A stretch of 64,000 nucleotides of DNA, from the NCBI RefSeq assembly GCF_004751985.1, contig NZ_CP038492.1, positions 3,348,001 to 3,412,000 of the forward strand. Reading direction: 5' to 3'. The position numbers and the translations under genes were made by a program. Of this stretch, positions 42,837-51,015 are shown piece after piece; positions within the stretch are counted from its first letter, which is position 1, and each line of letters starts with the position of its first letter. The stretch comes from Rhodophyticola sp. CCM32 (GTDB lineage: Bacteria > Pseudomonadota > Alphaproteobacteria > Rhodobacterales > Rhodobacteraceae). The notes under the pieces are model-generated. The model saw only the letters and a program-made list of their open reading frames with translations, did no database searches and was not told the origin of the DNA.

Positions 42837-43304
42837 ATGAGCAATGGAATAGAAGCCCGTCTGGCGGAACTGGGTGTGGAACTGCCCGACGCCCCGGCCC
42901 CTGCGGCAAATTACGTGCCCTATGTGGTGGTCGGCGATCTGGCTTATGTGTCGGGTCAGATTTCGATGAATGCGGATGGTCTGATCACCGGCAAGATTGG
43001 CGTTGATCTGAGCACCGAAGAAGGCGCTGCCGCTGCCAAGACCTGTGCGATCAGCCTTCTGGCCCAGGTCCGCGCGGCCTGTGGCGGCGATCTGGAGCGG
43101 CTGGTGCGGGTGGTCAAGCTGACCGGCTTCGTCAATTCCGGCCCCGATTACATGGACCAGCCGAAAGTCATCAACGGCGCCTCGGATTTCCTGGTCGAGG
43201 CCCTGGGTGAGGCGGGTCGGCACAGCCGCTCTGCGGTCAGTGCGGGGGCATTGCCGCTTGGTGTCGCCGTCGAGATCGAGGGGATTTTCCAGATCAAGCC
43301 ATGA
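42837..43304 (+). CDS. RidA/YjgF-family protein
   Basis: 155 residues, the longer RidA subtype. PYVVVGDLAYVSGQISMN, LVRVVKLTGFVNSGPDYMDQ, GRHSRSAVSAGALPLGVAVE and the final EIEG are family marks; the Arg of 'RSAV' is the usual ligand-binding residue. RidA enzymes deaminate reactive 2-aminoacrylate-type imines. It leads a tight five-gene operon: ridA, glycerophosphodiester phosphodiesterase, FemAB-like, pterin dehydratase, MscS. Confidence 0.92.
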   Translation: MSNGIEARLAELGVELPDAPAPAANYVPYVVVGDLAYVSGQISMNADGLITGKIGVDLSTEEGAAAAKTCAISLLAQVRAACGGDLERLVRVVKLTGFVNSGPDYMDQPKVINGASDFLVEALGEAGRHSRSAVSAGALPLGVAVEIEGIFQIKP

Positions 43305-44071
43305 CCCTTCCGGCCAGTTTTCTGAACCCGCCACTGGCGCATCGCGCGCTGCATGACATGGGTCAGGGCATCCCGGAAAACGGGGTGACGGCGGTGCGTC
43401 GGGCCGTCTCTGCCGGGTATGGCATCGAAATTGATGTGCAGCCCTCTGCCGATGGCGTGGCGATGGTGTTCCATGACGCCACCCTTGACCGGCTGACAGA
43501 AACCACCGGCATGGTGCACGACCGCACGGCCCGTGAGTTGATGGATCTGCGCCTGAAAGGATCAGAAGAAAACATCCCGTCGCTGGCGCAGATCCTGCAA
43601 CTGGTTGAGGGGCGTGTGCCCCTGCTGATCGAGATCAAGGATCAGTCCGGCGGGATCGGGGAGGCCCCCGATGATGTTCTGGAACGCGGGGTCGCCTCGG
43701 CGCTTGAAGGCTATGCGGGGCCGGTGGCGGTGATGTCGTTCAACCCCCATATGATCGCGGCCTTCCGGGCCCATGCGCCGGATGTGCCGCGTGGTCTGGT
43801 GACCTCGGGTTTCATGCCGTCGCAATGGCCGGAGCTAAGCGCCGACACCTGCGCCCATCTGCGATCGATCCGGGATTTCGGGCGGGTCGGCGCGCAATTC
43901 ATCAGCCATGACTGGACCGATCTGGGCAGCCCGCGTGTGGCTGAACTGAAAGCCCAGAAAATCCCGGTTCTGTGCTGGACGATCCGATCCGCCCAGGCCG
44001 AGACCGAAGCGCGGCGCGTGGCCGATAACGTGACGTTTGAGGGGTATCTGCCCCAGCTTGACGACGCGTGA
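43301..44071 (+). CDS. Glycerophosphodiester phosphodiesterase family protein
   Basis: 256 residues of the GDPD TIM barrel. The catalytic start AHRALHDMGQGIPENGVTAV, EIDVQPSADGVAMVFHDATLDRLT and LLIEIKDQSG carry the acid/base and metal residues. It releases sn-glycerol-3-phosphate from deacylated phospholipids or acts on related diesters. A four-base overlap with ridA shows coupling. The usual HRG triad reads HRA here, a variant seen in part of the family. Confidence 0.9.
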   Translation: MTLPASFLNPPLAHRALHDMGQGIPENGVTAVRRAVSAGYGIEIDVQPSADGVAMVFHDATLDRLTETTGMVHDRTARELMDLRLKGSEENIPSLAQILQLVEGRVPLLIEIKDQSGGIGEAPDDVLERGVASALEGYAGPVAVMSFNPHMIAAFRAHAPDVPRGLVTSGFMPSQWPELSADTCAHLRSIRDFGRVGAQFISHDWTDLGSPRVAELKAQKIPVLCWTIRSAQAETEARRVADNVTFEGYLPQLDDA

Positions 44072-44113
44072 TCAGGCCCCATCTGGTGACGGGTGAGACC
44101 CCAGGGCAACCCC

Positions 44114-45304
44114 ATGCGCGATGATGTGCAAATCGAGGTAACGGCGTTGGACAGCCTTGTCGGGGTCGACCCGGCAGACTGGGATGCCTGCGCCTGCCCG
44201 GAGGCGGCAGAGGGCGGTATCGCCCATGACCCATTCACCACCTACCGGTTCCTGCGGGCGCTGGAAGACAGCGGCTCGGTCGGCCCCGGTTCGGGCTGGC
44301 AGCCGCGCTATCTTCTGGCCCGCGCGGGGGAAAAGGTGATCGCGGTCACCCCGCTTTACGCCAAGGGGCACAGCCAGGGCGAATATATCTTCGATCACAA
44401 CTGGGCCCATGCCTATGAGCAGGCGGGTGGGCGGTATTACCCGAAACTGCAGATCGCGGTGCCCTTTACCCCCGCAACCGGGCGGCGGTTTCTGACCAGA
44501 CCGGGATGGGAGGGGATCGGGCGCGCGGCTTTGGTGCAGGCGGCGGTGCAAATTGCGGCGGACAATCAGCTCAGCTCCCTGCACATCACCTTCTGCACCG
44601 GGGAAGAGGCGCGCGCAGGCGAGGAAATGGGCCTGATGCACCGCACCAGCCAGCAGTTCCACTGGACCAATCACGGCTATGGCAGTTTCGATGATTTTCT
44701 CGCCACGCTCAGCTCCCGCAAGCGCAAGAATATTCGCAAGGAAAGGGCGACGGCACAGGCGTTCGGGGGGGAGATCGTGGCCCTGACGGGGGATGACCTG
44801 CAACCTGAACATTGGGAGGCGTTCTGGGAGTTTTATCAGGACACCGGCGCGCGGAAATGGGGCCAGCCCTATCTGACCCGCCGGTTTTTCCACATCGCCC
44901 AGGAACAGATGCGCGATGACGTCCTGCTGATCCTGGCCCTGCGCGAGGGGCGTGCGGTCGCGGGCGCGCTCAACTTCATCGGGCGCGACGTGTTATATGG
45001 CCGCTATTGGGGCTGTGTCGAGCATCACCCCTGCCTGCATTTCGAACTGTGCTATTATCAGGCCATCGAGGCGGCCATCGCCCGGGGCCAGAGATTGGTT
45101 GAGGCCGGCGCACAGGGCGATCACAAACTGGCCCGAGGCTATATGCCGGTTGCGACCCATTCGCTGCATTGGGTGGGGGATGAGGGCTTTCGCCGGGCCA
45201 TTGCCAGCTATCTGGAGGCCGAACGGGCGGCGGTTGACGAGGAAATCGAAATACTGACCAGATATGGCCCGTTCAAGACAATCCATGTGGAGGAACAGCA
45301 ATGA
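44114..45304 (+). CDS. COG3146 / FemAB-like GNAT-fold protein (PF04339)
   Basis: About 396 residues. The family is described as a FemAB-like peptidoglycan/acyltransferase group of unknown substrate. Typical segments are [60 protein letters not shown] and the later [13 protein letters not shown]. The C-terminal half [20 protein letters not shown] is the second GNAT-like lobe. Start ATG 44114 was preferred to 44093 on the basis of the family start. Confidence 0.85.
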   Translation: MRDDVQIEVTALDSLVGVDPADWDACACPEAAEGGIAHDPFTTYRFLRALEDSGSVGPGSGWQPRYLLARAGEKVIAVTPLYAKGHSQGEYIFDHNWAHAYEQAGGRYYPKLQIAVPFTPATGRRFLTRPGWEGIGRAALVQAAVQIAADNQLSSLHITFCTGEEARAGEEMGLMHRTSQQFHWTNHGYGSFDDFLATLSSRKRKNIRKERATAQAFGGEIVALTGDDLQPEHWEAFWEFYQDTGARKWGQPYLTRRFFHIAQEQMRDDVLLILALREGRAVAGALNFIGRDVLYGRYWGCVEHHPCLHFELCYYQAIEAAIARGQRLVEAGAQGDHKLARGYMPVATHSLHWVGDEGFRRAIASYLEAERAAVDEEIEILTRYGPFKTIHVEEQQ

Positions 45305-45603
45305 TCACACCGGAAAAGCTCAGCACCGCGCAGCGCGAGACAGCGATACATGAGTTGACCGCCCATGGCTGGCAGATCGTCGAGGGGCGCGATGCGATCA
45401 CCAAGCGCTATGTGTTCGCGGATTTTAACGAGGCTTTCGGCTGGATGACCCGGGTGGCGATGATTGCGGAACATATGAACCATCACCCGGAATGGTCCAA
45501 TGTGTACAAAACAGTGGATGTCACGCTAAGCACCCATGATGTGGCCGGGTTGAGCGCGCTGGACGTGGCGCTGGCAACCAAAATGGATCGCCTGGCAGGG
45601 TAG
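45301..45603 (+). CDS. phhB: Pterin-4a-carbinolamine dehydratase
   Basis: 100 residues. The active-site signature [19 protein letters not shown] carries the catalytic histidines, and [20 protein letters not shown] follows. The enzyme dehydrates 4a-hydroxytetrahydrobiopterin, normally beside phenylalanine hydroxylase; here it is in a different operon and no hydroxylase is visible, so it may serve another pterin cycle. It overlaps the previous gene by four bases. Confidence 0.95.
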   Translation: MITPEKLSTAQRETAIHELTAHGWQIVEGRDAITKRYVFADFNEAFGWMTRVAMIAEHMNHHPEWSNVYKTVDVTLSTHDVAGLSALDVALATKMDRLAG

Positions 45604-45606
45604 GGC

Positions 45607-46485
45607 ATGAATATCGAGCAGATTCTGGACATAGATATTGCCGATGGCATAACCGTCGGGGACATCTTTACCGTCGATTTTATAGCACGCCTGTTGGGTG
45701 ATGTTCTGTTGGCGCTTGTGCTGGTCATTCTGGCATTTTTTATCGCCGGATGGGCGCGGCGGCGGATCATCGCGCTTGGCCTGCGCCATCAGGCGCTGGA
45801 TGACACGCTTTTCACATTTCTGGGCAATATCGCACGTTATGTGATCCTCGCTTTTGCCGGGATGTTCATCCTGAACACGTTCGGGGTGCAGACGACCTCG
45901 TTGATTGCGGCAATCGGGGCTGCGGGTATCGCCATCGGTCTGGCGTTGCAGGGCACGTTGTCGAACCTGGCTGCCGGGATCATGATCATCCTGTTTCGCC
46001 CGTTCAAGAACGGTGATTTTGTCGAGGTTGCCGGGCAGATGGGCACGGTCAGGGATATCTCTCTGAACATGACGGAACTGGCATCATTGTCGAATGTGCA
46101 GGTGCTGATCCCGAATTCCGAGGTCTGGGGCAATCAGATCAGAAACTATTCCACCTACCCGACCCGCCGGGCGGAATGGGAATTTGGCGTTGGCTATGGC
46201 GCTGATCTGGCCGAGGCCGAGCGGATCATCCGCGAGACGATCATGAGTGATGCGCGCAGCCATACGGAGCCGGAACCCTTTGTTCAGGTGAACACGCTCA
46301 ACAGCAGTTCGGTGGATTTTCTGGTGCGTGTCTGGGTCGATGCGGCAGAGTTTTTCGCCTATCAGGCGGATATGAAGCGCAAGGTCAAAGAGGCGCTGGA
46401 TGCGGGCGGGGTGGATATTCCCTTCCCCACAAGAACGCTGATTTATGAGAAAGCCGGGGCGGAGCAGATGCCGGAGCAGGAATAG
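45607..46485 (+). CDS. MscS-family mechanosensitive channel
   Basis: 292 residues with an MscS core. The membrane region spans about 20-110 (VLLALVLVILAFFIAGWARR, YVILAFAGMFILNTFG). The pore-lining helix is AAIGAAGIAIGLALQGTLSNLAAGIMI. The cytoplasmic vestibule starts with LFRPFKNGDFVEVAGQMGT and VLIPNSEVWGNQIRNYS. It is the last gene of the ridA operon and should release solutes on osmotic down-shock. Confidence 0.93.
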   Translation: MNIEQILDIDIADGITVGDIFTVDFIARLLGDVLLALVLVILAFFIAGWARRRIIALGLRHQALDDTLFTFLGNIARYVILAFAGMFILNTFGVQTTSLIAAIGAAGIAIGLALQGTLSNLAAGIMIILFRPFKNGDFVEVAGQMGTVRDISLNMTELASLSNVQVLIPNSEVWGNQIRNYSTYPTRRAEWEFGVGYGADLAEAERIIRETIMSDARSHTEPEPFVQVNTLNSSSVDFLVRVWVDAAEFFAYQADMKRKVKEALDAGGVDIPFPTRTLIYEKAGAEQMPEQE

Positions 46486-46515
46486 TTCCTCGGGAAAAGT
46501 ACGGTGCGTTTTGGC

Positions 46516-46536
46516 TTTGAAATCGCAGATTGCGAT
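46516..46536. promoter_or_regulatory. Palindrome-containing 21-bp repeat, copy upstream of the ORF6N gene
   Basis: TTTGAA followed by ATCGCA-GAT-TGCGAT, an exact six-base dyad. An identical 21-base copy lies 236 bases downstream at 46752-46772, inside the coding region and in a different reading frame. A regulator site pair is suggested. Confidence 0.6.
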
Positions 46537-46581
46537 GTCAAACTTGCAACGGACCGGATTTTGGGCGGAGCCGGAGGCTGG

Positions 46582-47367
46582 ATGACAGAGTTGCATGTTT
46601 ATGTCCTGCGTGGTGTCCCGGTTATCATGGATGAGGATCTGGCAGATCGCTTCGGATATACGACAGGGCGGCTGAACGAACAGGTGAAGCGTAACATTGA
46701 TCGCTTCGGTAACGATTTTGCCTTCCAACTGAACGATGAAGAATGGGCCGGTTTGAAATCGCAGATTGCGATTGCAAACCCTCAGGGCCGTGGCGGACGG
46801 CGTACACCACCATGGGTCTATTCTGAATATGGTGTTGTGATGGCGGCCACGATTCTGAAATCCGATCAGGCTGTCGCAGCCTCGAAACTGATCGTGCGGA
46901 CTTTCGTGGTGGCGCGGACGTCGCAATTGGCCGCGCCGGACGGTCGGAATCATCTTGTTCCTGTCGCGTTGGACAGTGTGTTGCCGTCGACAGGCGCCGC
47001 AACGGGCATCCGCGCACGGGCCGAGGCGGCGATCGGGAAAATCCTGGATGCAATTGCCGATCCGGTTTCTGAAACAACGGTTCGGGATGAGGCGCGATCA
47101 GTGGCTCTGGAAAGTCTCAACGCAGTCAAAGAGCATCTCAAAGCCCAAGGTATTCAAAACCAAAAGGGTCTTGCAGAGATACAGAAGCTCATTCACGAAG
47201 CGGATGCTCTGGAGGCTGAGATCACCGCAAGATACATTGAAAATGACCATCGCCGCCTCGCCTATATGGCCAAGCAGCTCAGGATTGTCATCGAGATAGA
47301 ACGTTACCTTGAAACCGGCAACGCCGAGGGGTTTCTGGCTTTGCTCAAAGACATCTCGGGCGATTAA
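46582..47367 (+). CDS. ORF6N-domain protein
   Basis: 261 residues. The N-terminal part is an ORF6N DNA-binding domain as in phage/plasmid regulators: LHVYVLRGVPVIMDEDLADRFG, LNEQVKRNIDRFGNDFAFQL and RRTPPWVYSEYGVVMAATIL. The C-terminal half is helical (about residues 160-260). GGAGG right before ATG 46582 supports this start rather than the upstream frame at 46504. It is a lone phage-type regulator in core surroundings and holds one copy of a 21-bp repeat. Confidence 0.8.
   Translation: MTELHVYVLRGVPVIMDEDLADRFGYTTGRLNEQVKRNIDRFGNDFAFQLNDEEWAGLKSQIAIANPQGRGGRRTPPWVYSEYGVVMAATILKSDQAVAASKLIVRTFVVARTSQLAAPDGRNHLVPVALDSVLPSTGAATGIRARAEAAIGKILDAIADPVSETTVRDEARSVALESLNAVKEHLKAQGIQNQKGLAEIQKLIHEADALEAEITARYIENDHRRLAYMAKQLRIVIEIERYLETGNAEGFLALLKDISGD
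46752..46772. promoter_or_regulatory. Palindrome-containing 21-bp repeat, copy inside the ORF6N gene
   Basis: Identical to 46516-46536. Here it encodes LKSQIAIAN-type residues, whereas the upstream copy would read FEIADCD, so the identity is at DNA level and not forced by protein sequence. Confidence 0.6.
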
Positions 47368-47391
47368 AGCTTTTTGTGAAGCGTTGTAGCG

Positions 47392-47880
47392 TCAGATTTC
47401 CGCCAGCATCGCTTCGCCGCCAGAGGCTTCACAGACGCCGGGGTTTTCCTCTGCATGCAGAACTTTCACCACGCCATCCTCCACATACATCGCATAGCGT
47501 TTTGACCGTTTGATGAAACCCACGGGTGGTGCGTCGAATTCCATGCCGATGGCACTGGTGAACTCACTGGCCGCATCCCCCAGAAGCGTCAGACCGGCCG
47601 CTGTCGCACCGGTCGCCTCGCCCCAGGCCTGCATCACGAACGGGTCGTTGACCGACACACAGATAATCTCGTCCACGCCTTTGGCATCGAACTGGTCTTT
47701 CGTGCGGATAAAGCTGGGCACATGGGCCATGGTGCAGGTGCCCGTATAGGCGCCGGGCAGGCCGAAGATGATAACCTTGCGCCCCGCAAGCCTGTCAGCC
47801 ATGGGCACAGATTCAGGCCCCTCTTCGCCGATGCGGAGCAGGCTGGCCCCCGGCAGCTTGTCACCAACTGCAATTGTCAT
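47392..47880 (-). CDS. Peroxiredoxin, Prx5 type
   Basis: 162 residues. The peroxidatic Cys is in FGLPGAYTGTCTMAHVPSF; VDEIICVSVNDPFVMQAWGE and EFDAPPVGFIKRSKRYAMYV are typical of the glutathione/glutaredoxin-linked Prx5 family. It reduces peroxides in the cytoplasm. A Cys near the end (NPGVCEASGGEAMLAEI) is commonly present. It is divergent from a ferredoxin-reductase gene, with 87 bases between the starts. Confidence 0.93.
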   Translation of the reverse strand: MTIAVGDKLPGASLLRIGEEGPESVPMADRLAGRKVIIFGLPGAYTGTCTMAHVPSFIRTKDQFDAKGVDEIICVSVNDPFVMQAWGEATGATAAGLTLLGDAASEFTSAIGMEFDAPPVGFIKRSKRYAMYVEDGVVKVLHAEENPGVCEASGGEAMLAEI

Positions 47881-47967
47881 GTCGCACTCTCCCTCGCTTG
47901 TATACGTCCTTGTTACGCATATAGGGTGCAGCCGGTCGGGTGCCAGACAGAAAAACGGGAAGTTACG

Positions 47968-49176
47968 ATGTCGCATATTGTTGTGGTTGGTGCAGGTCAG
48001 GCCGGGGCGGCTTTGGTGGCCAGGCTGCGGGCTGAGGGGTTTGAGGGCAAGATCACCCTGATCGGGGAGGAACCGGTGCCCCCCTATCAGCGCCCGCCTT
48101 TGTCCAAGGCCTATCTGACCGGCGATATGGCGCTGGAACGGCTCTACCTGAGGCCTGAAAACTATTATCCCGATAACGGGATTGATCTGCATCTTGATCA
48201 ACCGGTGACGGCGATTGACCCTGCAAACAAGGCTGTGACCCTGTGCGATGGGCAATCGGTTTCCTATGATCAACTGGCCCTGACCACAGGGTCCGTGCCC
48301 CGGCACCTGCCAGAGACGATTGGCGGCGCATTGCCCGGTGTGCATGTGGTGCGCACTCTTGCGGATGTGGACGGGATGGAACCCGATGCGGTTGCAGGGC
48401 GCCATGTGCTGATTGTGGGTGGCGGGTATATCGGGCTGGAGGCTGCCGCCGTCTGCGTAAAACGGGGGATGCAGGTCACCCTGATCGAAATGGCCGAGCG
48501 GATTTTGCAGCGCGTCGCCTGCCCCGAGACATCTGATTATTTTCGTGCGCTTCATCGCCAGCACGGGGTGGATATTCGCGAAGGCCTGGGATTGCAGCGC
48601 CTGCTGGGCGAGGATCATGTCACCGGGGCGCTTTTGTCCGATGGAACAGAATTGCCGCTTGATATGGTCATTGTCGGTATCGGGATCAGCCCGGCTTCGG
48701 ATCTGGCCGGGGCGGCAGGTCTGGACATTGAAAACGGGATCAGCGTGGATGCCCATGGCCGCACATCGGACCCGTCGATCTGGTCGGCAGGGGATTGCGC
48801 GTCGTTTCTGTTCCGGGGGCAGCGTATCCGGCTGGAAAGCGTGCAGAACGCCATTGATCAGGCCGAGCTTGTGGCGCGCAACATGATGGGCGCGGACGCG
48901 CAATACGCGCCGCATCCGTGGTTCTGGTCTGATCAGTATGATGTGAAGCTGCAAATCGCCGGGCTGAACACCGGTTATGACCGGATTGTCCGCCGGGGCG
49001 CGGCGCCGAGTGTATCCCACTGGTATTATGCAGGCGACAGGTTGCTTGCGGTGGATGCGATGAATGACCCACGGGCCTATATGGTGGGCAAACGTCTGCT
49101 GGAAGCGGGCAAATCCCCCTGCGCAGAGGCGATTGCCGATACGGGCACGGACCTGAAGGCCCTGCTGCGCGGATGA
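47968..49176 (+). CDS. FAD-dependent ferredoxin/rubredoxin reductase
   Basis: 402 residues. Two Rossmann glycine motifs are visible: VVVGAGQAGAALVARLRAEG for FAD and VLIVGGGYIGLEAAAVCVKR for NAD(P)H. RPPLSKAYLTGDMALERL and IWSAGDCASFLFRGQRIRLE mark the class shared by rubredoxin reductase and P450-type ferredoxin reductases. The electron acceptor is unknown and no ferredoxin lies beside it. Its stop overlaps rsmD by four bases. Confidence 0.9.
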   Translation: MSHIVVVGAGQAGAALVARLRAEGFEGKITLIGEEPVPPYQRPPLSKAYLTGDMALERLYLRPENYYPDNGIDLHLDQPVTAIDPANKAVTLCDGQSVSYDQLALTTGSVPRHLPETIGGALPGVHVVRTLADVDGMEPDAVAGRHVLIVGGGYIGLEAAAVCVKRGMQVTLIEMAERILQRVACPETSDYFRALHRQHGVDIREGLGLQRLLGEDHVTGALLSDGTELPLDMVIVGIGISPASDLAGAAGLDIENGISVDAHGRTSDPSIWSAGDCASFLFRGQRIRLESVQNAIDQAELVARNMMGADAQYAPHPWFWSDQYDVKLQIAGLNTGYDRIVRRGAAPSVSHWYYAGDRLLAVDAMNDPRAYMVGKRLLEAGKSPCAEAIADTGTDLKALLRG

Positions 49177-49730
49177 GGATCATCGCGGGCGCCCATCGGG
49201 GGAAGCGGCTGGCATCCGTGGGCAAGGGGGATGCGGGTGCGCATCTTCGGCCCACATCCGACCGGGTCCGCGAAAGCCTGTTCAACCTGCTGGTCAATGG
49301 CGGGTATGGCGACCCGATCACTGGCGCCCGCGTGCTGGACCTGTTTGCGGGCACCGGCGCACTTGGGCTGGAAGCGCTGTCGCGCGGTGCGTCCCATGCC
49401 ACGTTTGTCGATGATGGCACCAGGGCGCGGGCCTTGCTGCGCGAAAATATCGCTCTGTGTCAGGCGCAGGGGATGACCAGGGTTTTTCGCCGGGATGCCA
49501 CGCGTCTGGGCGAGATACAGGGCAAACCCTTCGATCTGGTTTTCCTTGATCCGCCTTACGGCAAAGAGATGGGCGAGGCGGCGCTGGGTGCGGCCCTCAC
49601 AGGTGGCTGGCTGGCACCCGAAGCGCTGATCGTCTGGGAAGAAAGCACCCTCCCGGTGTTGCCGGAAGAGTGCAGGATGCTGGATCAGCGCCGCTATGGC
49701 GACACCCTGATCACGCTGGCCCGACCCTAG
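49173..49730 (+). CDS. rsmD: 16S rRNA (guanine966-N2)-methyltransferase RsmD
   Basis: 185 residues. It starts MRIIAGAHRGKRLASVGKGD and has LRPTSDRVRESLFNLL, the SAM motif VLDLFAGTGALGLEALSRGA and the catalytic LVFLDPPYGKEMG. The enzyme methylates G966 of 16S rRNA during 30S assembly. It is coupled to the upstream reductase and its end overlaps the convergent TRAP gene by four bases. Confidence 0.95.
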   Translation: MRIIAGAHRGKRLASVGKGDAGAHLRPTSDRVRESLFNLLVNGGYGDPITGARVLDLFAGTGALGLEALSRGASHATFVDDGTRARALLRENIALCQAQGMTRVFRRDATRLGEIQGKPFDLVFLDPPYGKEMGEAALGAALTGGWLAPEALIVWEESTLPVLPEECRMLDQRRYGDTLITLARP

Positions 49731-50779
49731 CGGTTAGCCGACTGGTTGGCACTTCCGATCTGTGCTGCCATCGCATCGCGCGCGGATTGCACCAGTGCTG
49801 CCCCATCCAGACCCTTGTCATCGGCCTCCACAATCCAGTTGGCGATCACGGTGTCGCCCAGGGCACGTATCTCGGCGGTGACCTCTTCGCTCATCTCGGC
49901 AATCTCATTGCCCGCATCTGCCATCGCTGTCCGGCCGTGAATATCCCCTTCATCATGGGCCCGCCCGGCCCAGGCGCTGGCCATCATCCCGGAATTGGCG
50001 TCGATGATGGCCCGCAGATCATCGGGCAGGTCTTCATAAACCTGCCTGTTCATCGCCCAGATGAAATAGAGATTGTAAAGCGAGTGATCACCGGCCACAT
50101 CCGTATGGCTTTCGGTCAGTTCATCCAGCCGCAGCGACGGGGCCATTTCCCAGGTGATCACACCGCCATCCACCACCCCACGGGCCAAAGCCTCGGGGAA
50201 GGCGGGCACCGGCATGCCCACCGGCGTGGCGCCCAGTTCTTCCAGCAACAGGGTGGCCGCCCGTGACGGTCCGCGCAGGCTGAGCCCGTCGAAATCGGCG
50301 ACCGTTTCAATCGCGGGTCCGCGCAGATGTACCAGGCCCGGCCCGTGCATATGGGCGGCAATGACATGAACATCCGCGAAATCATCCATCAGATGCTCTT
50401 GCGTGAACACCCAGGCTGCCCGGCTGGCTTCCTCTGCCGATTTGGGCGTCATGAAGGGCAGTTCCAGCGCCTCTGCCTCGGGGAAGCGCCCGGGCTGATA
50501 GCCGGGGATCACCCAACCGCCATCAATCGCGCCATCGCGGATCAGGTCATACTGGCTTTGCGGGGCGCCGCCCAGTTGCATGAACGGGTAAAGCTCAACC
50601 CGGATGCGGCCCTCTGACTGCGCTTCGATGGTCTCGGCCCAGGGCTGCATGAACCCCACCGGATTGGCTGAAAGCGGCGAAACGAAATGCTGAAACCTCA
50701 ACGTCACCTCCTGCGCGGGTAGCGCGGAAGCGGCGGCAAGAATGGTTGCGGCAAGGGTCAGGGGCTTAACGAAACGCAT
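49727..50779 (-). CDS. TRAP transporter solute-binding protein (DctP family), orphan
   Basis: 350 residues with a signal peptide (MRFVKPLTLAATILAAASALPAQE). DctP signatures include LRFQHFVSPLSANPVGFMQP, VHLRGPAIETVADFDGLSLR and MPVPAFPEALARGVVDGGVI, with the conserved ligand Arg in 'SLRGPS'. It should bind an organic acid. No DctQ or DctM membrane genes are next to it, so the partner lies elsewhere or the site has been lost. Confidence 0.9.
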   Translation of the reverse strand: MRFVKPLTLAATILAAASALPAQEVTLRFQHFVSPLSANPVGFMQPWAETIEAQSEGRIRVELYPFMQLGGAPQSQYDLIRDGAIDGGWVIPGYQPGRFPEAEALELPFMTPKSAEEASRAAWVFTQEHLMDDFADVHVIAAHMHGPGLVHLRGPAIETVADFDGLSLRGPSRAATLLLEELGATPVGMPVPAFPEALARGVVDGGVITWEMAPSLRLDELTESHTDVAGDHSLYNLYFIWAMNRQVYEDLPDDLRAIIDANSGMMASAWAGRAHDEGDIHGRTAMADAGNEIAEMSEEVTAEIRALGDTVIANWIVEADDKGLDGAALVQSARDAMAAQIGSANQSANR

Positions 50780-51015
50780 GTCGTGCCCTCCTTCTTTTGG
50801 TCAGGAACAGATGTATCCGTTGCTGGCACAGCGGGCGGGGATAGGTAAGCCATGTTTTGGCAATTATGGCGCAATATCGGATATAAATGGTCGCAGTCTG
50901 GCCGCGCCCTTCATCTGGTTTGCTGTGCGCAGGCATCTTGTGAAGCCAATCGCGATATGTGACAGTCCGGGAAAATTGAGCACCCGTTTTAATCCCAACA
51001 GGCCCCGGCACTGCC

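Noticed and set aside
47392..49020. Apparent 542-codon protein fusing an unknown region to Prx5
   Set aside because: The N-terminal two thirds is antisense to the ferredoxin reductase; the Prx5 family start is at 47880.
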